A stretch of DNA of 64,000 nucleotides from Flammeovirgaceae bacterium UBA6059 (GTDB taxonomy: Bacteria; Bacteroidota; Bacteroidia; Cytophagales; Cyclobacteriaceae), in the NCBI GenBank assembly GCA_002435755.1, contig DIYH01000024.1, positions 1 through 64,000 on the forward strand. The letters are read 5' to 3'. Shown piece after piece: positions 43,490 through 52,762 of the stretch; position 1 is the stretch's first letter; each line of letters begins with the position of its first letter. The position numbers were made by a program, and so were the translations under genes. The notes beneath the pieces were generated by a model, which saw only the letters and a program-made list of their open reading frames with translations, did not search any database and was not told where the DNA came from.

Positions 43490-44839
43490 CTAAATAGACT
43501 CATCTAGCGGATTGATCCATTCTGAAGGTTGAAAGACATGCCATTCAGCTTTTGCTAGATCATAATCAGGCCTGATCAATGGCTGATAGGGCCTACCGTT
43601 GAGGGAGCATCGTGAAACGGCATGGATCTCCACATTAGTCCAACCCTCATTGGCTAACCTCGACTTTAGTCGCTGGACATATTGCCATGTGAAGTCCGGT
43701 GCAGTTGCCACCTTTCTGTACTGCTTTCTAGGCAATTCATCGGCTGGTTTTATAACCTTAGATTCTCCGGTTTCCTTGTTTGTAATGTTGAAGTAGATAG
43801 ATCCACCTTTTACACGCAGCATCATTTTCCACGAGAGTCGATGACCTTCTTCCGTCCAATGAACATTACCTGGATACAGATGATATCTTATCGGAAGCAA
43901 TGCCTGAATGATAAAGTAACCATAGCCTATAAAGAGTGCTAAGTTGGCGTACTTAGGTACCAGTGTCTTGGAAAGCTCCGTGACTGAGGGGGTTGGTTTC
44001 TTCTTGAAGAAGATATTTCTAATCGCTTTGGGATCATAGAAAAAGACCAAAAAGGAAAGTGCCAGATACGGGAAGATACCTATTTGAAAAACAGCTGAAT
44101 TGAACAGGTGAAAGAATAGTGAAGCAGCTAGCGCAATAAATCTTGTGCGCTTCCAAAGCAGCGCTGGTATGACCAGCATATCAAAGAAAATACCCCCGTA
44201 GGCTATTGAAAATTGGAGCCATTCTTCTTGTAATAAATCTCCGATGAGCCAATAGTCTCGTTTACCACGAAACCAGATACTTATTGGCTTGGCCATGAGC
44301 CAATCGTCGTAGATCTTTGAGAACGCGGCATAAGTATAAACGATGAAAAGTTTTGCTACGAAAGCAACCTGTACCCATCTTGCGCAGATGAGTGACTTGA
44401 GGTCTGGTCGTCGCTTTGCATCTATACTGTAGTACTGATGTGCCGGTACAAAAATCATGATACCCAGCAGTAACATCAGCAGATAGTAGTGGTTGTTGTA
44501 GTTCGACTTTTGCATCAGGTAGACGCATGACCACATGACAAAATAAACTGAAATAGCTGCTCTATAATACCAACCCAACATGACCATGACTCCTGCTACG
44601 CCCATGATGAAAAAATAGTAGTACATACCATTTCCCGGTAGGGGTTGCAAAAACTCGAAACCGATAAAATTGAAAGTATACTCAGGAATGATAAAAGCCC
44701 GCTTGACCCAACCTGTCATAATTGCGCCCCAAGCCTCGGCAGTGATCAGGAAACCAAACAGCATTCTGAAAAGAACCACGGCACTGTTGTCTATCGGACT
44801 AAAAAGGTACTCTTTGTCAAATATGCGCTTAATGTCCAT
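43490..44839 (-). CDS. HTTM domain (vitamin K-dependent gamma-carboxylase-like) membrane protein
   Basis: 449 residues. About eight membrane helices, opening VVLFRMLFGFLITAEAWGAI, followed by a soluble beta-rich end. This is the horizontally transferred transmembrane (HTTM) type common in Bacteroidota. The vertebrate relatives carboxylate Glu using vitamin K; the bacterial proteins have no proven reaction, and the C-terminal domain here is short. It stands alone on the minus strand. Confidence 0.8.
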   Translation of the reverse strand: MDIKRIFDKEYLFSPIDNSAVVLFRMLFGFLITAEAWGAIMTGWVKRAFIIPEYTFNFIGFEFLQPLPGNGMYYYFFIMGVAGVMVMLGWYYRAAISVYFVMWSCVYLMQKSNYNNHYYLLMLLLGIMIFVPAHQYYSIDAKRRPDLKSLICARWVQVAFVAKLFIVYTYAAFSKIYDDWLMAKPISIWFRGKRDYWLIGDLLQEEWLQFSIAYGGIFFDMLVIPALLWKRTRFIALAASLFFHLFNSAVFQIGIFPYLALSFLVFFYDPKAIRNIFFKKKPTPSVTELSKTLVPKYANLALFIGYGYFIIQALLPIRYHLYPGNVHWTEEGHRLSWKMMLRVKGGSIYFNITNKETGESKVIKPADELPRKQYRKVATAPDFTWQYVQRLKSRLANEGWTNVEIHAVSRCSLNGRPYQPLIRPDYDLAKAEWHVFQPSEWINPLDESI

Positions 44840-44909
44840 TATATAGGTTTTATCTGACCAATGTAGCTGGAGTGTCTACAGTGAACAAGCGACAAGGGTC
44901 AACTTTATG

Positions 44910-45416
44910 TTATAGTTCCATTTTCATCAACTTGTCTGTTTGTCGATCTGTACCCAACATAAAGGAGTGTGTATCAAAAACCTTCAACCCCATCCGTTCA
45001 TAGAAGGCGATTGCTCTTACATTTTGATCCCAAACACCAAGCCAAAAGACCTGTATGCCTTCTTGCCTGGCTAAGCTTATGGCATGCTCAAGCATGATGC
45101 CACCAATTCGTTTGCCCTGGTGTTGTTTTAGTACGTAGATCCTCTCGACTTCCATGGCGTTTTCAAGTGGTTCGTTCTGAGCCTCACCAGTGTTCAACTT
45201 CATGTAGCCAACGATTTGCTGGTTGATCATTGCAAAGTAAAATGTAGAACCGGGCCTATCGAATTCTTCTTTGATGTGCTCGGCACTCATCTTTTCCGAT
45301 AAGTAGAGACTCATATTCTCTTTGGAATTTAAGTGACCGAAAGCATCCGTAAATGTTGAAATACTCATCTGCCTTAATAGACCAAGCTCCTCTTTTTGTA
45401 CTTCCCGAAGTATCAT
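44910..45416 (-). CDS. GNAT family N-acetyltransferase
   Basis: 168 residues. MEVERIYVLKQHQGKRIGGIMLEHAI is motif A with Q-x2-RIGG binding acetyl-CoA, and FWLGVWDQNVRAIAFYERMGL is motif B, including the Tyr-Glu-Arg-Met-Gly end. The N-terminal ISTFTDAFGHLNSKENMS resembles the spermidine/PaiA-like branch. The acceptor is unknown. No link to the 3.5 kb GNAT gene is evident beyond the shared fold. Confidence 0.9.
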   Translation of the reverse strand: MILREVQKEELGLLRQMSISTFTDAFGHLNSKENMSLYLSEKMSAEHIKEEFDRPGSTFYFAMINQQIVGYMKLNTGEAQNEPLENAMEVERIYVLKQHQGKRIGGIMLEHAISLARQEGIQVFWLGVWDQNVRAIAFYERMGLKVFDTHSFMLGTDRQTDKLMKMEL

Positions 45417-45890
45417 GTTTTGTACTACTTACATTCATTATGCGTCACTTCTACATCAACGATAACGAGAAGACCTTAAGAAGTAAAAGTGTTCTAAATA
45501 TTATGACGGCATTCGTTGGATTTTGAAGATAGCAAAATGGAATCTCAGAGGTTGCGAATGACAAGGAAATATGCTCAATCCATCTGGTGAAGAGCTTAAA
45601 TCAAGCTGTTCGAATAGTCTGTTCTGGCTGTATTGAGAGTATATCTTATAGTGAATCAAGTAATTGATGGAGAACTATCGGAAGCTTGGTACCTTATTCT
45701 TGCTGACTGATCTGGATAGAAGTTTTGATTGGTTAGAAGGTGGATCACTCATCGCATCATATCGAGTATTCATCTATGTTAAGTACATGTTTATCGAAAT
45801 TCATTCATATTTTATCTAACACAGCGGTTTCCTAACTGTAAAAAATTTAACTTCATCATCATTAACTACAATTAAAATATTCAGCTAGCT
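45417..45890. other. Intergenic region without recognised content
   Basis: 474 AT-rich bases between the GNAT gene and the small ORF at 45891. No open frame, hairpin or promoter box stood out. Confidence 0.5.
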
Positions 45891-46022
45891 ATGGAATTTA
45901 TTAGAAAGTTAATCTTTGTTTCAATGTTATCCCTTTGGGGCTACTATGCTTTTTCTCTCTCGGACTTAACCTCAGCGGCAGACCAGGTTCAAGTAGAGTA
46001 TTCGGAAAGGCTCGAGGCATAA
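45891..46022 (+). CDS. Small membrane or secreted peptide, 43 residues
   Basis: ATG at 45891 to TAA at 46020-46022. Residues 1-5 are charged (MEFIRK), then a hydrophobic helix (LIFVSMLSLWGYYAFSLS) and an acidic tail of about 17 residues. This suits a single-pass membrane peptide or a short signal-peptide-bearing secreted peptide. A strong terminator begins 23 bases past the stop, which argues that a separate short transcript is made. No homologue was recognised. Confidence 0.5.
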   Translation: MEFIRKLIFVSMLSLWGYYAFSLSDLTSAADQVQVEYSERLEA

Positions 46023-46044
46023 GAATTTTCAGGGTATGAATCAG

Positions 46045-46072
46045 AAACCCCGGCAAGTGTCGGGGTTTTTTT
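46045..46072 (+). terminator. Rho-independent terminator after the 43-codon gene
   Basis: AAACCCCG and CGGGGTTT form an 8-bp stem with an 8-base loop, running into a long T tract. The direction suits plus-strand transcription from the small gene at 45891-46022. Confidence 0.75.
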
Positions 46073-46177
46073 ATGCTCTAAAAACTAAGAATGTGTCATC
46101 TTACGCTACCAATTACCAACTACACTTTGCAAATGCTCTGGCTTTTGGGTAAACTCATACTTCGTAAAAATTGACTT

Positions 46178-49100
46178 ATGAAGTATTCCAGTTTCCTTTC
46201 AAGATTTTTCATCATATGCTTAATCATCTGTCCAGGTATCTGTGCAGGGCAAATAGTCGATATATCTTATTATCAAGAGATGGATTATCGACTGATCGGT
46301 CCATTTCGCGCGAGTCGTACTGTGGGTGGAGTAGGCATTCCTGATCGGCCCAATGTCTTCTATGTAGGGGTCAACAATGGGGGCGTCTGGAAGACTGATG
46401 ACTATGGTCGTACCTGGAATCCGATCTTCGATGATGCACCTACAGGTTCTGTTGGGGACATTGCGGTAGCACCATCTGACCCTGACATTTTGTATGTAGG
46501 TAGTGGAGAGGGACTTCACAGGCCGGACCTTGGGGTGGGGGATGGGATATTCAAATCTACCGACGGTGGAGCTACCTGGGAGCATATTGGGCTACCAGAT
46601 GTACAGCAGGTTGGGAGACTGATCGTCCACCCGACTGATCCTGATGTCGTGTTTGTGGCCGGTCTTGGACACCCCTACGGTCCTAATGAAGAACGTGGTG
46701 TTTTTCGTACACGGAATGGCGGTGAGACATGGGAGAAAATCCTCTATATCAACCATAACACCGGAGCTATCCAGGTAGAGTTTGATCCGACCAATCCTGA
46801 TATCATCTACGCAGATATGTGGGAACACCGAGAAGGACCTTGGGAAAATGCAAGATTTTCAGGACCCAATAGCGGTTTGTACAAGTCAACGGATGGTGGG
46901 GACAACTGGACCCAACTGACTGAAGGGCTGCCCACTGCTGAAGATGGTCTCGGTAGGATCGGGGTGGGTATAGCGCCTTCTGACCCAAATGTCATTTATG
47001 CAACGGTCCAGTCCGATCGAAAGGACGGTATCTACAAGAGTACCGATGCTGGTGCCTCGTGGGCACTTATCAGTGAAGATCGACGTGTGTATGGTCGGGG
47101 TAGCGATTTTGCTGAGATCAGGGTACATCCCAATGATCCCAATAAGGTATATGCCGGTAATGTGGCTTCCTATCAATCCAATGATGGTGGAAAGACCTGG
47201 TTTTCGCTGAAGGGTGCGCCAGGAGGGGATGATTATCATCGTATCTGGATCAACCCAATCAATCCTGACATTATGCTCTTTGTAGCAGACCAGGGTGCGG
47301 TAGTAACTGTCAATGCAGGTCGTACCTGGAGTTCTTGGTACAACCAACCGACAACACAATTGTATCATGTTTCCACAGACAATGCTTTTCCCTACTGGGT
47401 CTATGGAGGACAGCAAGAGAGCGGCGCTATAGCTACGGCAAGTCGTGGGCCAGGTGGTCAGATTACTTTTCGTGAGTTTATGGGCGTGGGTGCGGATGAG
47501 TATGCTTACGTAGCACCTGATCCGAAGGACCCCAATATCGTCTACGGAGGTAGAGTGATGCGATTTAATAAGACTACTGGTCAATCGCAGAACATCGCTC
47601 CCGAGGCGCTACGCTCAGGAAAGTACCGCATACTTAGAACTATGCCGCTGATGTTCCACCCTAAGAATGACAGCATGTTGCTCTTTGCGACCAATGTACT
47701 TTGGAAGACAACCAATGAAGGGCAAAATTGGGATATCATAAGTCCGGACCTTACGCGTGAGCAGCCCGAAGTTCCGGTAAGTGTAGGTGACTTCAAGACA
47801 GAAGAGATGGAAACCATGGCCCGTAGAGCCGTGATCTATGCGGTAGCACCTTCGCCCCTGGACGAGAATATCATCTGGGCAGGTACAGATGACGGGTTAG
47901 TGCATATCACTACTGATGGTGGCAAGAACTGGAGGAACGTAACCCCACCTGAACTCAAGTCATGGGATAAGGTAAGTCAGATTGATGCGGGTCATTTTGA
48001 TGGGCAGACGGCTTTCATTGCTATCAATGCTATCCGTAAGGATAATATGAAGCCGCTCATATACAAAACCGAGGATGGAGGTAAGACATGGACAAAGATC
48101 ACAAATGGTCTGGCTGAAATGGGGCCAGTCAATGTGGTAAGGGAAGACCCGAAACAGCCTGGGTTATTATTTGCCGGTACCGAACGCGAAGTATATTTCT
48201 CTATTGACAATGGTGAAAACTGGCAGTCGCTTCGAATGAACATGCCAGCGTCATCGGTACGTGATCTTGTGATCAAAGATGATGATCTGGTGGTCGGTAC
48301 ACATGGCCGTTCTGCCTGGATCATGGATAACATAGAGCCACTTAGGCAGATGGCTAAGGCACGCTCTGCCGACAACTACCTCTTCAAACCTGCCCTGGCC
48401 ACCCGTGTTCGATGGAATATGTTCTTGGACACACCATTACCACCGGAAGAACCTACCGGAGAAAACCCTCCTGATGGTACTTATCTTGATTATTTCCTAT
48501 CGGAAAATGCAAGCGAGGTGTCATTGGAGATTTTCGATAGTGATGGAGACTTGATCAGAAAATATTCTTCCAGCGATGTGCCGGAGTTTGTCGATACTAC
48601 AGCACTACCACATCCTACTTACTGGATCAAGCCATGGCAGGCCGTGCAAACAGGGGCAGGCCATCACAGATTTGTTTGGGACTTGAGGTACCCCAATCCT
48701 CCTGGCTCGGATCGCGAGTTTGCCATTTCTGCGGTCTTCATGCAGACACCCAGTGGACCACAAGGACCTTTTGTCCCTCCTGGTGAATATAGGGTAAAAC
48801 TGACCGTCGATGGACAAAGCCAAGAACAGAAGATCACTGTGAGGCTAGATCCCAGGGTTGAGATATCCGAAGAAGGTCTTCAGGAGCAGACCGAGCAGAG
48901 TATGCTTGCCTACAACAGTTATCTGGATCTGCAGAAGGTCCGTGAGGCACTTGACGAGAAAATAGCTGAGGCGAGAGGCAGAAAAAAGGAAGCAATGGAA
49001 ACCCTCAGAGGAAATGGAAATCCTGATAATGCGGACGTGCTGTACGGTAGTATTTATGCGACTGATGGCGAAGAGGAAAACATCGTGGCGTTGCAGCAAA

Positions 49101-49228
49101 AGTTTTTGCATATGCTCGTGATATTACAGAGTGCAGATGTACAGCCTACTGAGCAGGCTAAGGCCGGGCTAGCAGAACTTAGAATGACGATGCGTGAAGT
49201 ACTGAAGCGGTGGGATAAACTGAAGTAA
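46178..49228 (+). CDS. Secreted sortilin/VPS10-type beta-propeller protein
   Basis: 1016 residues. Signal peptide MKYSSFLSRFFIICLIICPG with cleavage near CAG. The bulk is a BNR/sortilin-like propeller: repeated Asp-box turns such as STDGGATWEHIGL, STDGGDNWTQL, STDAGASWALI and TEDGGKTWTKI, each with SxDxGxxW. Such proteins are annotated as glycosyl hydrolases or sortilin-like, but no catalytic set is clear. The C-terminal ~250 residues include an Ig-like stretch (PPGEYRVKLTVDGQSQEQKI) and helices. It is transcribed alone, after the small gene's terminator. Confidence 0.8.
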   Translation: MKYSSFLSRFFIICLIICPGICAGQIVDISYYQEMDYRLIGPFRASRTVGGVGIPDRPNVFYVGVNNGGVWKTDDYGRTWNPIFDDAPTGSVGDIAVAPSDPDILYVGSGEGLHRPDLGVGDGIFKSTDGGATWEHIGLPDVQQVGRLIVHPTDPDVVFVAGLGHPYGPNEERGVFRTRNGGETWEKILYINHNTGAIQVEFDPTNPDIIYADMWEHREGPWENARFSGPNSGLYKSTDGGDNWTQLTEGLPTAEDGLGRIGVGIAPSDPNVIYATVQSDRKDGIYKSTDAGASWALISEDRRVYGRGSDFAEIRVHPNDPNKVYAGNVASYQSNDGGKTWFSLKGAPGGDDYHRIWINPINPDIMLFVADQGAVVTVNAGRTWSSWYNQPTTQLYHVSTDNAFPYWVYGGQQESGAIATASRGPGGQITFREFMGVGADEYAYVAPDPKDPNIVYGGRVMRFNKTTGQSQNIAPEALRSGKYRILRTMPLMFHPKNDSMLLFATNVLWKTTNEGQNWDIISPDLTREQPEVPVSVGDFKTEEMETMARRAVIYAVAPSPLDENIIWAGTDDGLVHITTDGGKNWRNVTPPELKSWDKVSQIDAGHFDGQTAFIAINAIRKDNMKPLIYKTEDGGKTWTKITNGLAEMGPVNVVREDPKQPGLLFAGTEREVYFSIDNGENWQSLRMNMPASSVRDLVIKDDDLVVGTHGRSAWIMDNIEPLRQMAKARSADNYLFKPALATRVRWNMFLDTPLPPEEPTGENPPDGTYLDYFLSENASEVSLEIFDSDGDLIRKYSSSDVPEFVDTTALPHPTYWIKPWQAVQTGAGHHRFVWDLRYPNPPGSDREFAISAVFMQTPSGPQGPFVPPGEYRVKLTVDGQSQEQKITVRLDPRVEISEEGLQEQTEQSMLAYNSYLDLQKVREALDEKIAEARGRKKEAMETLRGNGNPDNADVLYGSIYATDGEEENIVALQQKFLHMLVILQSADVQPTEQAKAGLAELRMTMREVLKRWDKLK

Positions 49229-49255
49229 GAATTCGTAATCCTTGGGCTTTCTAAA

Positions 49256-49520
49256 AACCTGAGTTCGATTAAAATCTTGACTCAGTTTGAATCGGTTTTG
49301 AGTAGAAATTTTGACAAAGTCTTGCAGGAATATCAGGATATTTCAAGAGGCTTTGGTGAAATCTATGCCAAAAGCGGTCAAATCAATCATGACGAGTACT
49401 TTTTAGGCCATCTTTGCTCTAAAAATTCATCAAAATGGCTCGCCATTTCTCAAGATTTTTAAATCAAATCTGACCCAAACAATCCTCGCTGAGTCTAATA
49501 TTTTACGTCGAACTCAGGTT
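49256..49520. mobile_element. MITE-like element with 13-bp terminal inverted repeats
   Basis: AACCTGAGTTCGA at 49256-49268 is inverted at 49508-49520 without mismatch, and the match continues after one indel (TAAAAT). The 265-bp unit has no transposase. An inner frame at 49277-49462 looks non-functional. A-rich flanks (about TAAAA) could be a target duplication but are too simple to be sure. It could also be an internally deleted IS. Confidence 0.55.
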
Positions 49521-49545
49521 AAAAGGTATGTAAGTATTCGGTTGG

Positions 49546-50088
49546 CTAGGTGAATAGCTTTGATAATTCGAAATTGATTTTCGGTAGCAGCAAGGATGAT
49601 ACAGTGCCTGTCTCTACAAGATACAGTGAAGGTTGCTCAATACTGTCAGAGTATATTTCGAGAGTCTTATTGGCAGGATCTATCAGCCAATATTCACCTG
49701 CCCCAGCTTCTAAAAACCTCCTTTTCTTAATGTTTCTATCGATGAAACTATTGGATGGCGACAGCACCTCTACTACCAAATTTGGCGCTCCTTCTATTCC
49801 TCTTGATGAGATACGTGATACATCCGATTGGCTAATGAATATCAGATCAGGCTGAAAGACGGTCTCATGATCGAGATAAACATCAACGGGTGAGAATAAG
49901 ATTTCTCCTTTGAGTTCAAAACTATTGAAAGTTTTGAATAATTCTCTAAGTACACGCTGATGGTTGGGGCTTGGTGCCGGAGACGTGACAAGTTGACCTT
50001 CAATCAATTGTGCCAGCAGCCCTTCTTCGAGTTTTTGATAATCCTTGACTGTCCATGATCTGGAAGTATCTATGGTAGCTACTTGCAT
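49546..50088 (-). CDS. Uma2 family (DUF820) endonuclease-like protein
   Basis: 180 residues with the PD-(D/E)xK-type core of Uma2: FQPDLIFIS (Asp), NLVVEVLSPSNSFIDR (Glu and following block) and RFLEAGAGEYWLIDPANK. These proteins are common in cyanobacteria and Bacteroidota and are often treated as possible restriction endonucleases. The physiological role is unknown. No toxin-antitoxin partner adjoins; a MITE-like element ends 26 bases from its 3' end. Confidence 0.85.
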   Translation of the reverse strand: MQVATIDTSRSWTVKDYQKLEEGLLAQLIEGQLVTSPAPSPNHQRVLRELFKTFNSFELKGEILFSPVDVYLDHETVFQPDLIFISQSDVSRISSRGIEGAPNLVVEVLSPSNSFIDRNIKKRRFLEAGAGEYWLIDPANKTLEIYSDSIEQPSLYLVETGTVSSLLLPKINFELSKLFT

Positions 50089-50184
50089 AGAATAAAGATA
50101 GCGAATAGAGGGCTAATAATACCTTTCGTCCTGTCCAAGGTAATTCTTGGATCTGATCGATAAGTATAATATTTGATAAAAGCA

Positions 50185-51327
50185 CTACACTAGACCCTGC
50201 ATTAAGTTACCCACAAAGAAGCCGAGATAGTTGCCTACTGCATAGCCCAGTAACCCCACAGCTACACCAGGCAGTACCAGCTCTCCATAGCCCCGGGCAC
50301 TGGCCAGGGCAAGAGCTGAAGAGGACCCACCTACATTGGCTTGTGAGGCAACCGCCAGGATGGCGGCATCTATCTTGAGCAATCGCCCGACACCAAAGAT
50401 GAATACCCCATGAATGAAAATCGTCCCAAAAGCAAAGTAGAAAATGGAGGGCCCTACTGCCACAATATTGGCAATCACGGACTTGGCTCCATTACTGGCA
50501 AGAAATAGCAGTAATAAATAATTGCCTAGCATAGCACCCCCCGAGAGTTGCCTAACAACTGATAATTGACCCATCAGCAGTGCTAGTGAGGTCAGCCATA
50601 ATATTTTCGGTAGGATGGGAAACCATTCCGCCAGAAGGTCAGCACCCAGCATACAGCCAATAGTAATGCCTGTAAAAGCAGCTATATCCTGAATAGGTAT
50701 TGCTTTAAGACTGTCGTACAGGGCCTTTTCTAAAGTCTTCGGATTGTCTTGGGAAGGATTATTGTCCACCGGTGCAGGGCTTGTCTTTGTTTTGCTCCCG
50801 AGGAGTAGGGGTGCAGCGAGGCACACGATCAGCCATATGGCTGTGAGGATCACATCAGCGGCTATACCTGCAGTAAACAGGCTGCTGTTGGTCTCAAAAG
50901 CATTGCCTAAAGCCGCGAAGTTCATGCCCCCACCAATGTAGGTGCCAGTGAATTGGCCAGAGAGTTTCCAGGTCTCAGGACCAATCTGACCAGCCAGTAA
51001 CAAGCCCATTGTGGTAGCACCCAAAGCGGACCCTATCGAACCTACGAGAAAAGCCTTGAGCATGGTGGTACCAGCCATCTTCAATGATTTGATACTCACA
51101 CTGAGTAGGATGAGCACAATGCTGGCAGTCACTCCTTCTCTCATTAAGAAGTCGTAGACGGGTGACTCACCAGGTATGACAGAGGTGTTCGAAAGTATGA
51201 TGCCGAGGATGATACAAAGAGATGCAGATCCCATCTTCTTGAGAAAAGGAACTGACCTTTCGAGCCATAGTGCGGTTATCACAATGAGGCTCATCAATAA
51301 GAATATAGCAATAGGATCGTTTATCAT
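50185..51327 (-). CDS. DUF819 family integral membrane protein
   Basis: 380 residues with about ten membrane helices. DUF819 features: GQFTGTYIGGGMNFAALGNAF and SQANVGGSSSALALASARG. The fold resembles transporters with inverted repeats. Proteins of this family are found across bacteria and in plants, with no agreed substrate. The neighbours give no clue. Confidence 0.88.
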   Translation of the reverse strand: MINDPIAIFLLMSLIVITALWLERSVPFLKKMGSASLCIILGIILSNTSVIPGESPVYDFLMREGVTASIVLILLSVSIKSLKMAGTTMLKAFLVGSIGSALGATTMGLLLAGQIGPETWKLSGQFTGTYIGGGMNFAALGNAFETNSSLFTAGIAADVILTAIWLIVCLAAPLLLGSKTKTSPAPVDNNPSQDNPKTLEKALYDSLKAIPIQDIAAFTGITIGCMLGADLLAEWFPILPKILWLTSLALLMGQLSVVRQLSGGAMLGNYLLLLFLASNGAKSVIANIVAVGPSIFYFAFGTIFIHGVFIFGVGRLLKIDAAILAVASQANVGGSSSALALASARGYGELVLPGVAVGLLGYAVGNYLGFFVGNLMQGLV

Positions 51328-51368
51328 AGATTTATGGCTTAGTGCTCAATATACGGATTTGTGAACGC

Positions 51369-52415
51369 TCAATATTTTTTTTGAGTATCTAGGATATTGA
51401 GCATTGGTCTACCGTCCAAAAAACGTTTGATATTATCAATAAATAGATCTGTGATGCGGCCGTTTTCGCGATCACTAGTACTGGCAGAATGGGGACTGAT
51501 CAGCACATTGGGCATGTCCCAAAGAGGGCTTGTTTCCGGTAGGGGCTCTACCTCAAAAACATCCAAACCTGCAGCACCAATATGGCCTGATTTCAACGCT
51601 GATACCAACGCCTGTTCGTCCACGACAGCACCCCGACCGATATTGATAAACGTACAGCCTCTAGGCAGTAGGTTTATCTCTTTCCGTCCTATAAGTCCTT
51701 CTGTTTCAGAGGAGTGAGGTGTGATGATCACCAAGTGCTCGGCACGAGGCAGCACTTGAGTCAATTTCGATTGATCATATAGCTCATCCACCTGGAAGTC
51801 TGCAGGAGATTGATGCTTACTGGACCTCTTCATACCTATCACGTACATACCGAACGCCTTGGCCAGTTGGGCAGTGCGTTGACCTACACTACCCAGTCCA
51901 AGGATGACGAGTGTCCTATCGGAAAGGTCGGTAGCCGCATAGCGCTCCCAGTGATGCCGCTGTTGCTCCTCCAACATTCGCGATACACCTTTATGAAACA
52001 TCAACATCACCATCATGCAAAACTCTGCTAACGGCTGAGCATGAACTCCCCTGGCCGTAGTGAAAACGGTACTTGGCATTCGCTCGTCGTACCTATGCTT
52101 GTGGACAAACTGACCGATACCTGAGCTTGTAGCTTGCAGCCATTTGACATTGGGAGCGACTTCTGGCAGGTCTTCGATATGGGTCTGGTCAAAGTCGAAT
52201 AGTATATCAGCTTGTGATAGGAGAGCAAGCCATTCTTGTTCTTGTGCTCTAGTTCGAGGGATAGGCTCTCCTTTGTGGTCTGCAGCGTAACGCGGGGGTC
52301 TTAGAAGGTCAGGACGGTAGACCACCTTTATTTTGGAGCTTGCCTGTTGGATCTTCTTTACATGTTCTTCTTCCAGATAGCTGGCGATGAGTAGGTTGTG
52401 TTGAGGTGATACCAT
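51369..52415 (-). CDS. D-2-hydroxyacid dehydrogenase
   Basis: 348 residues. The NAD loop is LGLGSVGQRTAQLA, followed by NIGRGAVVDEQALVSAL (catalytic Arg region), then a Glu in DVFEVEPLP and the catalytic His in ISPHSAS. It reduces 2-keto acids to D-2-hydroxyacids or the reverse, in the cytoplasm. The N-terminal lid is somewhat longer than usual. It stands on the minus strand, divergent from the LRR genes. Confidence 0.9.
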   Translation of the reverse strand: MVSPQHNLLIASYLEEEHVKKIQQASSKIKVVYRPDLLRPPRYAADHKGEPIPRTRAQEQEWLALLSQADILFDFDQTHIEDLPEVAPNVKWLQATSSGIGQFVHKHRYDERMPSTVFTTARGVHAQPLAEFCMMVMLMFHKGVSRMLEEQQRHHWERYAATDLSDRTLVILGLGSVGQRTAQLAKAFGMYVIGMKRSSKHQSPADFQVDELYDQSKLTQVLPRAEHLVIITPHSSETEGLIGRKEINLLPRGCTFINIGRGAVVDEQALVSALKSGHIGAAGLDVFEVEPLPETSPLWDMPNVLISPHSASTSDRENGRITDLFIDNIKRFLDGRPMLNILDTQKKY

Positions 52416-52762
52416 ATTGCACTAAAGTGAGCTGCCTTTTGACCGAATGAAAGAAGGCTTACAGCAATGTCGTTAATTGTGTGTTGGTTGGGTGGTCACC
52501 TGTTGAATAGTATCGTCATGACAGTAGACCTTGAGAATTGTTTTGAAGATAGTTTTGAAATGGATTCAATGGAAGGTGTTGCTTCTTGTTTTTATAATAG
52601 CTTTTGAAGAAAACAGTAGCCAATTGACAGTTTACTATCCATTTACTGATTTTGATCATTTATTTAAAAATTGACTCATCCAAAGTTTTGATCTGCTTTG
52701 TACAGTGTTATTTTTAGTATTTGGTGTTAACTGAAATAACATTTTCTTAATCCAGCCTTTTT
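52416..52762. other. Intergenic region before the LRR genes
   Basis: 347 bases between divergent genes, holding promoters for both. TAGTTTTG at 52550-52557 fits a -7 box, but lies 206 bases before the LRR start and has no well-spaced -33 element. Nothing else stood out. Confidence 0.4.

Noticed and set aside
46886..47584. 232-codon minus-strand frame
   Set aside because: It is antisense to the sortilin-type propeller; its length follows from repeated codons on the coding strand.
49277..49462. 61-codon frame inside the MITE-like element
   Set aside because: No resemblance to a transposase; probably chance.
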